Assembly: GCA_026210745.1 (NCBI GenBank)
Contig: CP110630.1
Span: 2,790,001-2,854,000 of the forward strand
Direction of reading: 5' to 3'
Length of the DNA: 64,000 bases
Source: Exobasidium rhododendri
Taxonomy: Eukaryota; Basidiomycota; Exobasidiomycetes; Exobasidiales; Exobasidiaceae
Shown: piece by piece, positions 10,792 through 22,513 of the stretch
Numbering within the stretch: position 1 is the first letter of the stretch
Layout of the letters: each line of letters opens with the position of its first letter
Made by a program: the position numbers and the translations under genes
Notes under the pieces: model-generated
What the model saw: only the letters and a program-made list of their open reading frames with translations
The model's database searches: none
Told to the model about the DNA's origin: nothing

Positions 10792-12609
10792 TTAGACCTT
10801 CTTTTTCCGCTTAACACTCAGCGTATTTACAGTGGTAGACGGAACAGTAGCAGTCCCAACTTCGTCCTCTAGCTTTTCTTGAGACTCCTTATATCTCTGC
10901 TGCGCTGTGACAAGCTCCTCTTTCGTCGGGCCACAGAGTATGACATCGGCGTAAACGACGTCGCGACCAAGTTCCACCTTTTCTTCCACCTGACTTGCTC
11001 CTCCCTTTCGCTTTATTGCTCGCTCTACACCATCATCCCACGCCCTTGTCAGGTCTCGACTACCTTCCGCTTTTGACCAATCGCAAGCATCCTTCATCAG
11101 ATGCTTCCTGACGAGGTCTGGCAAGGTTGGATGAGGCAAGGCAAAAGCTTGGCTACGCATCAGGACCTTCTCCAGCTCTCCTTCCTTTGATGGTTCATTG
11201 ATCCATCCAGCTTCTTGCTCGTCATACCTCGTGAAGAGCGTCACAAACACTCCCACTGCATTTCCGGCGCAACATTCTTGCCTGAAACCCATCCTCGTCC
11301 AGAACTCATCGGCGCTCACCTTATTCAGAGCGCCCCTTTCTTTCATCGCTTTGTTGATGATCGAACTGACGACAAAGGTAGACTCTTTGCTCGCGGCGTC
11401 GCTAGAGGTCTTTTCCTCAGCAGAGTCTTCGATACGTGCCTTCTTCTTACCATCTTCCTCTTCTTCACCATCACTGCTTGGAAGGGCTTTTCGCTTGGTG
11501 ATTGCTGCATGCTCGTACGAATCTCGGGCTAATTCAGCAATGAAGCGACTCTTAGGATCATCTGGAAAGTGAGGTAGAAGCATGGCGATCTGCTCTGGAT
11601 CGAAAGCTGGGTTGTTCGTCGTCGAGAAGGACGGTCCAGAGAGAGGAAGAGGTGGTAAAGAAGATGTCTCTCTATCGAGATTTGCTCCCTTGTAAGAATA
11701 CGGATGTCCGTACACCCACCCTGCCTCTGCCAGTACTTGATCTCCTGCATGGAGCTTCTCGTTCGCTGAGGAGTGCGTGCTTGAGGATGGAGGGAGCGGC
11801 AGGAGTTCATGCGATTCTAGACGATCATAGCCAGGTATCAGATAGTACGGCCTCGCTTCTATCCTGAATGCGTTCTTCTCCCTCCTCTTCACCCCGCAGA
11901 CGACAGAGCTCATCAAAGACCTCCACCACTTGATGAGAGCCCCGTCAGACAATACGTGCTTGCCTTTATTATCGTTCGATGATGGAAATAGATAAGCTCC
12001 TTGTGATCTGGCTAAGATGTGTATTGAGATATGTCGAATGGCAGGTAGGTTTGTATCCGACCAATGCGACAAGCTCGCAAAGTACGACAGAAAGGCTCGG
12101 GTTATCATACGAGTGATGCTGGTGCTGCTATCCCACGAAGAATCTTCCTGTCGATGGGTCAGATAGGCCTGCAGATGCCTTGGTATGGAAGAAGGGCCCC
12201 AGCCGGATGAGTCCAATTTGGACACGTAAAGCAATGATGATCTTTGCCCTGGCAGCGTGTACAGAAAGCATTCCAGTGCATACATCATGCGGCCCTGCTT
12301 GATCTGATGATGCCTCTCTTCTGAGTCTTCTCCTTCCTCCCAGCTCGCTGTCATGATTACATGCTCAACAAATGCTTCCACGGGGTTCTCTTTCGTAGTC
12401 TTTGCTGCATCTTTGGCGTCGATGTGAGCGAAAGGATACAGGTCTTTTGCAATTCGAGGCGTGCTGAACAAGACGTGAAGTCGAATCTTCCCACGACTAG
12501 AGTATGCGGCAGCAGAGTTTGATAGAGAATCTTTCACAAAAGTGAGAAGTGACTGAGATTTGTAGGTGCTGTGGGGAAGTGTCGGAGCTGCTTGGATCTC
12601 GTCAGTCAT
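10792..12609 (-). CDS. RTT109: Histone H3-K56 acetyltransferase Rtt109 (KAT11 family)
   Basis: A single exon encodes 605 residues. Rtt109 acetylates new histone H3 on Lys56 (and Lys9) with Asf1/Vps75 during replication-coupled nucleosome assembly. The fungal KAT11 core is visible: HVLFSTPRIAKDLYPFAH near the N-terminus, then ILARSQGAYLFPSS and KHVLSDGALIKWWRSLMSSV. A later block, FWTRMGFRQECCAGNAVGVF, fits the conserved C-terminal lobe. A Glu/Lys-rich loop (about residues 375-410) is longer than in yeast (436 residues in total), which explains the extra length. The basic SVKRKKKV tail could be a nuclear signal. It is divergent from LSM3 with 264 bp between starts. The family is essentially fungal and distant from p300 in sequence. 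Confidence 0.93.
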   Translation of the reverse strand: MTDEIQAAPTLPHSTYKSQSLLTFVKDSLSNSAAAYSSRGKIRLHVLFSTPRIAKDLYPFAHIDAKDAAKTTKENPVEAFVEHVIMTASWEEGEDSEERHHQIKQGRMMYALECFLYTLPGQRSSLLYVSKLDSSGWGPSSIPRHLQAYLTHRQEDSSWDSSTSITRMITRAFLSYFASLSHWSDTNLPAIRHISIHILARSQGAYLFPSSNDNKGKHVLSDGALIKWWRSLMSSVVCGVKRREKNAFRIEARPYYLIPGYDRLESHELLPLPPSSSTHSSANEKLHAGDQVLAEAGWVYGHPYSYKGANLDRETSSLPPLPLSGPSFSTTNNPAFDPEQIAMLLPHFPDDPKSRFIAELARDSYEHAAITKRKALPSSDGEEEEDGKKKARIEDSAEEKTSSDAASKESTFVVSSIINKAMKERGALNKVSADEFWTRMGFRQECCAGNAVGVFVTLFTRYDEQEAGWINEPSKEGELEKVLMRSQAFALPHPTLPDLVRKHLMKDACDWSKAEGSRDLTRAWDDGVERAIKRKGGASQVEEKVELGRDVVYADVILCGPTKEELVTAQQRYKESQEKLEDEVGTATVPSTTVNTLSVKRKKKV

Positions 12610-12873
12610 GTCAGAGCAGAGCTCACAGAGCGATAGACAGGAACAGATCAGAAGGAACGCTGCCTGAATCTTAAATTGTGGCCCTTAAAAACACGGCCTT
12701 GGCCGAAGCGCGTCGTTCCTCTGCAGAGACCCAATCTTGCGACTGGAAAAGAAGACCGAATCCCGTTGAGACGACTGAGTGGGAATTTGAGTCGCTCTTT
12801 CGATCTTTTTACTCTTCCTCCCACCTCTCCCTTTTCCATTTGCATCGCAGAGGACCGGTGACATCGCCCCATC

Positions 12874-13345
12874 ATGACGACGACCGGAGCATCTACAAAG
12901 GCGGCGATCGGTGTCAATGAGCCTTTCGACTTGATGAGACTGTCAATAGCTGAAAGGGTCTACGTCAAATTACGTGGAGATCGAGAATTGAGGGGGACTT
13001 TACATGCATACGATGGACACATGAACCTCATCATGAGCGAAGTCGAGGAGACAATCTACGTCGTCGAAGAGGAAGACGATGTGGCAGGAAGTGGACTGGA
13101 TAATGTCAAGGTTAGTTTGCAGAGCAGGATGGGGATAGCTAGCTCCCCCTTGCCGCTAACTCACACTCTCCTATCGCTACTACGTCAGATTGTCAAAAAG
13201 AATAGCGAAATGATGTTTGTACGAGGTGACGGAGTCATCTTGGTGAGTGACGCTCTCGGAAGGCAATGACATTAAATTGTGGGGATACGACATGCTCAAT
13301 TTCCGCAACAATCTCTTACAGGTATCCCCGCCATCACGAAGCTGA
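12874..13345 (+). CDS. LSM3: U6 snRNA-associated Sm-like protein LSm3
   Basis: Three exons (12874-13110, 13189-13242, 13322-13345) encode 104 residues. LSm3 is shared by the nuclear LSm2-8 ring (U6 snRNA 3' end, splicing) and the cytoplasmic LSm1-7 ring (decapping, mRNA decay). Sm motif 1 is visible as [20 protein letters not shown] followed by DGHMNLIM, and Sm motif 2 as [34 protein letters not shown] at residues 18-36 is typical of LSm3. The acidic linker [13 protein letters not shown] separates the motifs. The last exon encodes only seven residues. Confidence 0.95.
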
Positions 13346-13434
13346 TATCTAGAAGCACTCAAGCAAATGTAATATTCTCATCATCTAATACGACAGCATT
13401 GATCCGTATTTCCTCCTTCTTTAGGGCACAATCT

Positions 13435-16299
13435 CTAGTAAATCTCTGCCATGATTAGAGCCACTGTCGAGGTCCAGCCAGTGAAAGGGTGGCTTCTTTG
13501 ACCTTTGCCTGTCTCAGGATCGTATTGCTCCCATGTGAAGCCAGTCTGCTGATATTCCTGTAGTTGGAAATTCGAGGGTGAAAGCGTCAGTGGGGGACGG
13601 TGAATGGCCACGCAGCCACTTTTGCAACCTACAGCGAAAGTGTTTTTGATGATGTTGTCGCGCAGTTCCTGATAGATTTGCGCAGCTCGGACTTGCTGAG
13701 GGCCGCTTTCTGCAGCGTATTTCTGTTCGGAGTGGAGAGAAGGGAGGGAAAAAGTTGTTAAAAGACTGACATTAGTCTATTGGAAGGGAGAAGAGGGAAA
13801 AGAGAAGAAAGGAACTCACCGTCTTGAGGGCTTTCAAAGCCAAGTAGTTGATTGGGATCCAGATCGGTCCTCGCCAATAGTTTTCACCCTTGCCGTACAG
13901 GGGGTGAGTTTTGCTCAACGATCGTATACCATAATCGGACCAGAGGTGATTGGGATCTCGCAATATGTCGAGTAGCTTTTCCAAATGAGGACTGTCGCTA
14001 GGCAACAAACCAAGTAAGAACGGGAAGAGGGAAATGTATCCTCGATGACAAACGTGGAACGACTCTTCGTTTTCGTCGATAGATGCATCACAGAACATCT
14101 GCTCTTCTTCGTTCCAGTGCAGATCATCGATGTTTTGGATGATGCCACGATGACTTCTTCCATACTCTTCCGCATCATCGTCTTCTCCTATAGCTCGGGC
14201 TAATTTAGTCATCGCTTCAGCAAATGCACCCATCCAGGACAGCAGGTCGATATGAAGCTCGCCCACATGCGGAGCGACTGCTCTTGGGTAGTCGTCCAAC
14301 CCTGAGGTCAAGACATGGTCTTTCGTTCTGCCTCTCCATCGGAAGCCTTCCCCTCTGGCTCGAGCAACTCGATCCCATTCACGAATCTGTCCTCGTTGTG
14401 TACGTCTCAGCCACAAGTAATGACGACGAAGTTTAGGGTAAATGCCGGTCAAGAATGATCGTGCTAAGAGTGGATCCTCGAGGTAACGTGAAGAGGTCGC
14501 GCCGTCGTTCTTAAAAGTAGTCTGACTAGTATCGAACGAGGCTTCCAGTGGGAAGATGCTTCCGTGTATCGCTTCAAGCCGATCAATGAAGCTTGTCACT
14601 GTCATGGCCAGAGTGGGTGGATTGGCATAGAGAGGATACTGCGTCTGAAATTCACTTGGGACTTTACTTCTTGCTTCCTCGCCTAGAATTTGCTCGCGAG
14701 CTACCCAACCGTCTTCGTCCACTAGGTCGATCCAGCTCTTTAGGATCTCCAGTGACAAATCATTGTCCCACACTCCAATGTGAGCAAGATGGAAGCCTTC
14801 ATCCCAGTAGAAGCCTCGTGGAAACTTGCTTCGACTTGGCGTTCCAGTGAGTAGCTGTTGCTCTTCTGTAAGCTGAGGATCTGGTTCACGGTCTCCAGAA
14901 TTGGCGTCCGTCACACCTCCGCCCATTGCTTCGTCATACTCGAAGTTGAAGGATCGATCAACGATTGACTGCCCAAAGTAGTACCCAATACTCCCGACTA
15001 TCTGACTTGTCAAATCACGAGCATACTCTATCATGCGCTCACTTTTCAGCTTCTCGACGGGCATGATTTGTTCGAAACGCTTCTCGTACGCTCTCTTGCT
15101 GGCCTCTAGCGCCATCGTCAGCCCTTGACCATCTAGTAAGGATCCCTTTGGAGTGTCGTCGGAATCGTAGTACACGTCGATGCTGAAATTCCCCTGAAAG
15201 GACCTTTGGAGTGCCACAAAATTCGGTGAGGATCGAACTTCATCTGGCAACGTGAGAAGGTCAGCGAAAGGAGGCAAATTCTCTTGACCGTACTCTTCCA
15301 CCGCCTTCTTGACAGAAGTCGAGATATCGGAAAGGACGACATCTGTGGTCGTTGGAGGAGATATGCTTGAGCAAGTCTGCCTTACGAATTTTGACAGATT
15401 CTGATACCGCTCACCTTTGCCACGCCAAATCAAAGCCGAAGGAATCCGTGCTGCAAAGTAGTGCCAATTGGGTCGACTTGCTGCGAATTCGTCTTCATGC
15501 TCTTCTCTAGCTACGTAGGGAGTCACTGGCTTGTTCTCGGCGCCGGGTGTATCTTTGAATCGCACGTTGAATGATGTCAAAGCCTCGCTGGGCTTTGTGC
15601 CGGCAAAGAAGCGGCCCGCCTTTATGTCATCGCTGTCGCTTGCATCTGGGGAAGAGGGAAGCCCTTCAGGATAGTCTTGATCTTCGAACAAGGGTTCAAA
15701 GCTGCCGTGTTCCGACTCTTGAGAGAAGTACCAGATGGGGGACAGGACAGCTGGGCGATCTGGGCGAGCGGAAACGGTCGTGAGTCTACCTTGTCCACCA
15801 TGTCACATCTCCGCTGTGAAGGCTTACCTGCGTCAATTACACTTCCTTTTATCCTTGCTGCCCAGCTACCAGATGATCCCTTCGATCTTTCTGAAGCTTC
15901 ATGGCCAGTCTTGAGCCAACTCGTCTCAATCATGTAGTTATTCTCTACGTCTTTGATTTCCTGTACAGCAAATGACCTTCCATCGTGGTACTTGTACCCA
16001 TATCCTTCAATTTTGTCTCCCTCGTTGCAGTCATGTCGAGCTTGCAGGAAAGTATCGAACCGTTGAGGTGAGAACCAGATCAGCCCGGAGAGGAAGGATT
16101 CTGGCAAGGCGGACCGAATCCCGAAATAAATCTGCGGTCGGTATGTTCCCCAGATCAAGGATGGATCGTCGAGTGGCTTGCCCTGTTCGTAGTTCACTTC
16201 ATCATCACCTGCAGCAGCCACAGTGAACCAGTTGAGTGCCGTAATAAAGAAGACTGACGAAGCCAGCAGCACTCTCAACAGTTTGTGAGAGCCTCTCAT
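13435..16299 (-). CDS. CWH41: Mannosyl-oligosaccharide glucosidase (ER glucosidase I, GH63)
   Basis: Four exons (15828-16299, 13820-15759, 13633-13722, 13435-13557) encode 874 residues. The enzyme removes the outermost alpha-1,2-glucose from Glc3Man9GlcNAc2 on nascent glycoproteins in the ER lumen, the first trimming step of N-glycans. A signal anchor (LLRVLLASSVFFITALNWFT) occupies residues 8-27. The N-domain has SLIWGTYRPQIYFGIRSALP, and the (alpha/alpha)6 domain has FPRGFYWDEGFH. The GH63 signature TSGLDDYPRA is followed by HIDLLSWMG. Other family blocks are NYWRGPIWIPINYLAL and the end segment TGFTWEQYDPETGKGQRS, then HPFTGWTS. The size fits the family (about 830 aa in yeast). It is divergent from CDC23, with 246 bp between starts. 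Confidence 0.94.
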
Positions 16300-16545
16300 G
16301 CTTATTTCTTAGTCTCCCTGACTGCCTGAAGATGAAATGTAGGGGCGACTGAGGTGCTTCAGTTCGTGGCTCTTGCTGCTCTTTTAAAGCTTCCTGGGAT
16401 GGCCAAAGCGTTTGTTCCCTTTTGCGTTTCTCGCGCTTTCGAAAGTCTTTGACGCGATTCCGAAGTCCACGCAAGAGCAACCAACACCTTTCCTTAGGTG
16501 TTTCAGGCGATCCACCAAAGAGCGACTTCGTTTGTACCTTTGGGC

Positions 16546-19035
16546 ATGACTTCCACACTGGATATCCGGAACAAGTATCCTGACTCAAGTCCTCATCATG
16601 CTCGTAGAGTGCTGCGGGATGCATCCCAGAGACTTTCAGAGCGAGGATTGGTGTCTGCTTCGAAGTGGTAAGTGGTGTGAACGAAATGTGAAAAGGTGGA
16701 CAGCAGGATATGAACTGACCTTCTCGGGGCTCCACCAGGGCGCTCGAGCTTCTCATCTGTGTGCAAAGGCCAGAACTAGATGAAATCAAATCACCAAAGG
16801 CAGTCAGCCTGGGACTACCAGGAGGGAAGTACAGCTCTACGCCATCACAAAAGCTGTACCCAACACAATCAACACCTGCTTTGAATTGGGATAAGAGCCA
16901 GACACCTGATCTCTCAGGCCGCTTTCACAGCATGAGAGTACCAGCAAGCCCGTATGCAGATCCTGCCAAGATAGATAGAGCAGATCAGAACGAGGCTTCT
17001 ACTTCTACTACATCTGCGCATGTACATTTTGCTTCTTCGGCTGATGTATCGATACTCAGCTCTGATGAAAGTTCCCGTTTCAAGCATGGAGGCGGTCTCA
17101 ACTATGAAGAGAACTGGGGTGAAGAGGATGAAGACGCATTTCTATTGGCTAAGAATCTTTTCGATCACCACCAGTGGGAGCGGTGTGCTTCCCTCTTGGA
17201 GAATCGCAAGGTACAAGGCCCAAAAGCTCTCTTCTTGAAGCTATATGCTCAATACCTTGTAGGTGAAGCTGGAATTTCTGTTGTGCGATATTCCTGATCT
17301 GATTTTCATCTTCTTTCAGATACTAGAGCGAAGGTCAGAGGAGGTCTACTTCCAAGTATCTAGTGAGTCAATCCTAAGCGATCGTGGCACTGCAAGTACG
17401 TTCTATCTCACGACTGTATTTGCTGCATCCTTCCCAGAGAAAGCAAAACAGAACAAAGTCTTGAGGAAAGAGCTCATACCTCTGCTACGAGACCTAATCG
17501 ATCCCAGCGATCCGTTCCTGCTTTTCTTGTCAGTGCCTGGAACGTCATGAGAGTTTAGCAAGGAAGTATTGACTGTAACCTTCTTCTCTTCTCCAGGAAG
17601 GGCATCTTATTTCGCAAATTGAACAAGAGAATCGAGGCAATGGACTGCATTCTGAGAAGTCTGGAAGTATTCCCTTACAATTGGAGCGCTTGGCAAGAGC
17701 TGAGCACCACACTCGAAGGGGGCCAAGCCGAGGTGTGTGGGGACCAGGCTCGGAAGAGTACGCATGCTTCATCTCACTCACGCCCCTCCTTAAAATTCTT
17801 CTCAGCTGCAAGAGATTGCACCGATGCTCCCAATTTCGTTCATGACTTCCTTCTTTTGCGAGCTTTTTGGCCGCAGCTCGGCAGGCAGGATGATAAACCA
17901 CGACTCTCTTGATCGGATCGATTCACTGATGCAAATATTCCCGAATGCACCTTACCTCTTCGTCTGTAAAGGGCAGAACCTTCACTTGATGCAGGAGCTC
18001 GAAGCATCAGAGGAAGCATACGAGGAAGCAAGAGCGATCGATCCCTTTCGACTGGAAGGGATGGCAGACTATTCCAACAGTCTGTTTGTGCAGAGCAAGG
18101 AGGAAAAATTGGCTCACCTGACACACTCTCTTGCCGAAGCGGGACGAGAAGATGCGGAAGTGTGCTGCGCCGTGGGGAACTATCATACCCTTCGAGGAGA
18201 CAACCATCGAGCTGTTGAAGTGTTTAAGAGAGGTGTAAGACTCGACCCAAGCTGTTCTTCTGCTTGGATTCTTCTTGGCCATGCTTACATCGAATTGAAA
18301 GATAGCATTGCTGCTTCTGAAATGTACAGAAAGGCGCTTGAACTTAACCCAAGAGACGTACGAGCTTGGACAGGACTGGGCAATACGTACGAATTGAATT
18401 CAGCATGGGCTTATGCACTTCACTATCACAAAAAGGCAGCAGCCAACAGTCCGTACGACTATCGATTCTGGGCTTCCATGGCCAATTGTTATGAAAAGTT
18501 GAGGCAGTACACCAACGCAATCGAATGCTACAAGAAGATCTTGACGCTGGAGGACAATTTGGAATCACAACTTGCCGTCATGGACAACATCACTCGATTG
18601 TTTGAAGACGGAGAGTTGGGAGACATAGTCAAGGCGTGTATCTGGCATCGAAGGATTGTAGAGCTGATTGAGAAGAACCGCTTGGAGGGTCACTCTGACA
18701 TCGAAGGGAATTCTTCTCTAGTGAAAGATCACGTACAAAGCTACGTGATCGCCGCTCGATGGGAGATGGGCGACATTTCCCTAAAAAGAGGGACAGTAAC
18801 GGCAGGAGAAGAAGAGGAAGGCGATGAGGAGGAAGACGACGACCTAATGCAAGTAAATGGCGAGGACTACTCGGATTTCCTTGCTTCGAAGCATCGACGA
18901 CGAGAACAGCAGCAGAGTCAGATTGGGAATTTAGACTTAGCAAATGATTATCTGAAGAGAGTCATACTAACGGGAACAGAGGCAGCTTTGGAAGCAGAGG
19001 AGCTACTGAGTCGTCTTGCTACTCGAAGAACGTGA
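16546..19035 (+). CDS. CDC23: Anaphase-promoting complex subunit Cdc23/Apc8
   Basis: Five exons (16546-16667, 16739-17258, 17320-17528, 17597-17732, 17806-19035) encode 738 residues. Apc8 is a TPR scaffold of the APC/C, the ubiquitin ligase that triggers anaphase and mitotic exit. The N-terminus reads RLSERGLVSASKWALELL, the usual Apc8 opening helix pair. It is followed by a disordered insert and then FLLAKNLFDHHQWERCASLL and KALFLKLYAQYL. TPRs in exon 5 include CCAVGNYHTLRGDNHRAVEV, AWILLGHAYIELKDSIAASE, AWTGLGNTYELNSAWAYALH and FWASMANCYEKLRQYTNAIE. An acidic GEEEEGDEEEDDD loop lies near the C-terminus. The first exon shows the conserved W only after splicing. Confidence 0.92.
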
Positions 19036-19113
19036 AAGGAAGAGAAATGGAAAGTCGAATTTGCCAAGTCTCCGTGGAGTGGATACAAGCACCGCTGTGA
19101 TAGTATCTCAAGG

Positions 19114-21029
19114 TCACAGGCCCAATTTGCCACCTTTCTTTTCGGCCAAGAGAGTCCTGTACGTGCTCCAAACGGCATCACCGTCAACGTAGCAGCCTGT
19201 GTGTGAGGAGAGAGTGAATTTTGAACACGATGGCAGAGAGATTGACCCAACTCTTTCCCTCATCAAACGCACCTTTGAGCCATCTTTTTACCTCCTGTCC
19301 TCCTGTCTCTTCCCTCCTGCTCCATTCAAATCCCCTCCTTGAGTGTAGCACTCTTCTATTGTCGAAGATGACGCACTCTCCTTCGCACAATTGTCTCTCG
19401 TATCGAAATCTGTCCTGGAGGGTGAGTTGAGAGAAGAGTTGTAGGGCACGATAGAATTGGGATTGCTTCTCAGCGCTCATAGATGGGTAGAGCGGCAAGG
19501 GTGATTGGAAGGGGGGCGAGTAGTTGACGGCAGTCAGACGAGGCATCTCACCTGCCTGACTCTCAGCAGCTGCATGCCCTGAAGTTGGTGATGTCAACTC
19601 GAACGTTGGGTGGGTGTAACGATAATGCCGATTATCGTTCTGATAGTGAAAGCCAACCGGCACATCTACCAGCGCTTGCCACAATTCACGATGATTTGCC
19701 CACATCTCTTCGGCTACCTTGAAGGAGTCAACAAAGATGCTTTCTCCTCCCAGTACTCTATTACGTAGCATATGTAAGAACTGAAATCGTGGAGGATTTT
19801 GAAAGTAGCATAGGTCCATGTGCAATCCCAAGTCAAGGTTGGTGTATGCGATATTCTTCGACTGCGAGCCGAGTGAACGGACGTTCCACAATGATCCGTA
19901 GAACGTATGACGAATTTCACCCAGCTGGAGGGGGATAAGTGAGGTAAGGGCATCGTTAGTGTCTCACTCCTACAGCCTTCTCCTTTTTATCCCCATTTCT
20001 TTTACACGCACCGATTCAGCTAGTCGTGCCAAAGATGGAGAGCTAGGGACGCTAGGATCCGGTGAATCTCCCACTTTATCCGTGGGCAGCTCCGTGACGA
20101 AAGCGATCCCGTCCCTCATGAGGCCATCAATCAAGGCGAAATTGGCCTTCTTAGCAGACTTTCCGTCACCCAGTAAAGCGCTCCAGGTAACGCGAGAAGG
20201 TCTGGCTAATGCCTGTTCTCTGTCCCAAGCTGTTCCGATAGTGACCTCTGAAGAGTGCGGTGGCTTGGAGCTTTCAGGAAAGGTGGTCAAGTCTGAAGCT
20301 TGCCAAGGTTGAGCGACACCCCCGATGTCGCCATGTGACGAAGCATATAGGCCGGGGAGTGCATGTTCTAGGAGGACCGATAGGGGAATGTTTGAGGTAT
20401 GTGGTTCAGTGCTTGGAGGTGGAGCTGAAGAGAAGGCGGCTGAGAAGGCGTTGGTGACAGCATGTATTGGTGAATATGCGAGCTGCAGTGTGGGCAGAGA
20501 GTCACTATTCTCTATCAGCTTGGCGGGACTCGAACTTGCGTATGCGAATGCAGAAAGAGGGATTTAACAAAAGTGAGCGATGGATCGCTCAGCCACCTAC
20601 TCACCCGTGCAACAGTCCGTCTTTTGATGTTGGGATGAAGATGTCCGAAGTATGAAAAAGCTTCTGCCTAGTATCTTTCTCAACGCTGTTTGCTTCTGGA
20701 CAAATGTCACGCAGCCAGACGTGATCAAAATGGAATTCCTCCTGTAGACCATGTGCAGGACATTGTAGGGAGAGTGAAGTTGCATACACCTTGATAGTAG
20801 TACCAGACTGCTGATGAGATAGCTCCTGGACGACATTCCCCCTTTCTTTCGAAGGAAAAGGAAGAGGCGAAGGGGTGTGTGAAGTTGAAGTGTCGTTGAC
20901 CAGAGCAGCCTGTGTGGACGGCCGTGACGGAGAATACAGGTGCCTTGCTAGAGCGTGAGACTGCCGTCCAGGTCTACAGGGAGCGAGAATCGTACCCAAT
21001 AGCCTCGCTTGTCCCCTTCTAACAGACAT
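19114..21029 (-). CDS. Gamma-butyrobetaine dioxygenase-like 2OG-Fe(II) oxygenase (TauD fold)
   Basis: Four exons (20605-21029, 20012-20534, 19273-19924, 19114-19196) encode 560 residues. Family members hydroxylate gamma-butyrobetaine to L-carnitine, or trimethyllysine in the TMLHE branch. The N-terminal zinc-binding-type domain has FDHVWLRDICPEANSVEKDT followed by RQKLFHTSDIF. The catalytic domain has the iron ligands HxD in DLGLHMDLCYFQNPP and a distal His in FDNRRVLHSRRGF, ending LKGCYVDGDAVWSTYRTLL. The first 50 residues are Arg/Ser-rich and probably a mitochondrial presequence. Exon 2 adds roughly 110 residues with APPPSTEPHTS and other low-complexity parts that known enzymes (about 400 aa) lack. 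Whether it acts on butyrobetaine or trimethyllysine is undecided. Confidence 0.8.
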
Positions 21030-21241
21030 CTTAATACGTTAAGGAGCCTTTCCAGGGTTCGAGAAAGTAGAGAGGAAGATCTGTGGAGTTCTGCAATGTG
21101 TAACATTCACGTATTCAATGTATCGCACATGAGCGCGCTTGGACCATCTTACGAAAGATGGAGTCGAAGTGGAATTGGATTTTGGCAGTCCTCCTCTCTC
21201 GACTACAGACGTTCCTTTGCTACAGAGCTACAAAGGCGGAC

Positions 21242-22242
21242 ATGAGACTGCTACTCGCCTCGTTGCTGTGCTGCTCGGTATTGTCATCGTCGGTGCACAG
21301 CTGGGGAGAAACGCCGGATGAAGGTGAGCCCATGGGCGTCCACTTCTCACCTCATTGACGCTTGACCTTTCTTCGAATTTACTGACTTCGTATCTCTTCA
21401 TCCCCTTTCCCTTCATCAGTCGCTCAGAGATCTCGATCACTACTCACTGATCCAACGACGTTTGGTGTCGGCATTCTCTCCACAATCTACCCTGACGACT
21501 ACTACATCAAAGATTTGAGGGGCTTTGTGACGAGTGGGTCAGATTACTACGGTCCCTGCTATGCCAATGGAGACTTGCTCGTTCTCGCGCTACCAGTGTA
21601 GGTGTGATGTCGACTGCGAAGACGAGCGAAAGGAGTCTGTTGATCGATGTCTGATGTCTTTTTCGTTTTGTGCTATGTCACAGGTCGCAAAACTGGAAGA
21701 ATGCACTAACATCACCCGGCAAGAACGCTACCATGACAATCGTTTCGAATGCCGATCCTAGCGTGCCCGACCCTCGACATGAGACTCCTGAAGGGGAATG
21801 GGAACCTTCGCGACCGGATTGGAGAAAAGGAATGTACAGCAAGCAAAGGTTGACCCTCTTTGGACACTTGGAAACGCTAGAAGATCTCGAGAAGGAAGAC
21901 ACCAAAGTACAAGGATGCTACTTGAACTATCATCCCGATGCAAGTCACTTTGCACCAGGGAGCAAAGACAGCCCACACTTGGCGGTATGGACCAGGTTTG
22001 TCATAGACAAGGTGTATCGGGTGGGCGGTTACGGGGATGAGAGTCAGATTGGTTGGCTAGATCTGACTAGGTGGCAGCAAGCTGTAAAGAGCCACAACAG
22101 CAAAGGCGGATGGCACAAGCCCACTTCTACTATTGCTCAAACGAACAGAGGGGAGCTCGAGGGTGATTTTGATCGTTACCTGACGCTCTTTGGCGATAAC
22201 TCGATGGAGAGAGTGAGCGGTGACCTCGTCTTTCAGGCTTGA
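21242..22242 (+). CDS. Secreted CREG-like FMN-binding split-barrel protein
   Basis: Three exons (21242-21323, 21420-21597, 21684-22242) encode 272 residues. The first 20 (MRLLLASLLCCSVLSSSVHS) form a clear signal peptide, so the product enters the secretory pathway. The rest resembles the CREG/pyridoxamine-oxidase-like split barrel: YYGPCYANGDLLVLALPVSQ and NATMTIVSN, then KQRLTLFGHLETLEDLE, and YLNYHPDASHFAP before FVIDKVYRVGGYGDESQIGW. CREG relatives generally lack oxidase activity; the fungal role is unknown. NAT and a second potential sequon could be glycosylated. It is divergent from the GBBH-like gene, with 212 bp between starts. Confidence 0.78.
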
Positions 22243-22513
22243 GAGAAGCCTCTCCACACCTGGGCACTCTATTTGATCTTTCTACCGCGTTGCACACATT
22301 TTGTACTTGACTGTAAGATCTTTCTGGGAATTTGAATGTGAGATCTATTGCCTTCATCTTCGAAAGCAACACTTGACCCTCGTTGCTCACCCTCGAATCT
22401 CCCGCTCCCTCTCCCCCACCCTGTTGATCCAATCAGAAAGACCACTATAACATCCCCTTCACGGATTTGGCTTGTCTTTTGGCCGAAGCTTCCGGAGAAG
22501 ATCGTCGACAGGG

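Noticed and set aside
16205-16789. 194-codon minus-strand open frame between glucosidase I and CDC23
   Set aside because: It overlaps the signal-anchor exon of glucosidase I and the first exons of CDC23 and lacks any family feature.
20520-20600. tRNA-like stretch on the minus strand (GGTGGCTGAGCGATCC ... TTCGAGTCCCGCC)
   Set aside because: It has a T-loop-like TTCGAGTCCC, but the T-stem has two mismatches and no matching acceptor stem is found. The TTCGAGTCCCGCC part is coding sequence of exon 2 of the GBBH-like gene after a good splice.
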